Shown in pieces: positions 63,861 to 64,000 of a DNA stretch of 64,000 nucleotides. The notes below the pieces were generated by a model that saw only the letters and a program-made list of their open reading frames with translations, was not told the origin of the DNA and ran no database searches. Positions within the stretch are counted from its first letter, which is position 1; the number at the start of each line of letters is the position of its first letter. Origin of the DNA: Elysia crispata (lineage: Eukaryota; Mollusca; Gastropoda; Plakobranchidae); NCBI GenBank assembly GCA_033675545.1, contig JAWDGP010001093.1, positions 319,501-383,500 of the forward strand. Reading direction: 5' to 3'. The position numbers and the translations under genes are program-made.

Positions 63861-64000
63861 GTAAATTGTTAGGACGCAATTAAATGCTTTAACTCCTGAA
63901 AATGGTTTTATTGTTGAGCAGATTTAGTACAACTTAAGGAGTCTTACATGTTTAGTAACAAAACACTTCGGAAAATCAACTTATAAAGACTTATAGCTAC

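Overview
This window looks like nuclear genomic DNA of a lophotrochozoan animal, most probably a gastropod mollusc. The DNA is AT-rich, the genes are split by many short introns with GT..AG borders, and there are long GA, AT, AAT, ATC and TAG microsatellites plus a local cluster of AGATCTAGATC-type motifs. The species call is inference; the eukaryotic nature is seen directly. No operons, CRISPR arrays, rRNA genes or convincing tRNA genes were found. Exon borders were worked out by hand from splice consensus, reading phase and protein continuity.

Layout. (1) 150-5859, plus strand: the 3' nine exons of a VWDE-like (von Willebrand factor D and EGF) membrane protein with a furin-like site, one EGF repeat, a transmembrane helix and a short NPxY tail. 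(2) 5860-12361: intergenic DNA with one frame-disrupted candidate terminal exon on the minus strand near 9.9 kb. (3) 12362-15395, minus: a complete two-exon RNF139/TRC8 gene, a multi-spanning ER RING-H2 ubiquitin ligase. (4) 15396-20605: AT-rich intergenic DNA. (5) 20606-34894, minus: a nine-exon gene for a predicted 2,891-residue protein. Its exons 2-8 resemble a two-lobed arrestin fold, inserted between a 386-residue basic/Cys-containing N-terminal region and a 2.2-kilo-residue disordered, Q-rich C-terminal region coded by one giant exon. This is the most unusual gene here. (6) 34895-44705: mainly repeats, including a compound GA/GATA/AT block duplicated at 39-40 kb and a very long TAG/CTA hairpin at 43.6-43.8 kb. 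(7) 44706-45424: a minus-strand terminal exon facing a decayed, inverted homologous copy. (8) 47325 to beyond the right edge, plus strand: at least 22 exons of a modular extracellular protein with the order discoidin, EGF, LamG-like, Thr-rich linker, discoidin, EGF, then four more LamG-like modules with Thr/Ser-rich linkers.

Relations between genes. The genes do not form an obvious pathway. The two outer genes encode modular cell-surface or secreted proteins (adhesion and recognition types). RNF139 is an ER protein-quality/sterol-related ligase in other animals. The arrestin-like protein carries basic clusters that suggest nuclear or RNA-granule localisation rather than the usual arrestin trafficking role; this is inference. 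Gene 1 is cut at its 5' end by the window, the 5' start of gene 8 was not found, and gene 8 runs past the 3' edge.
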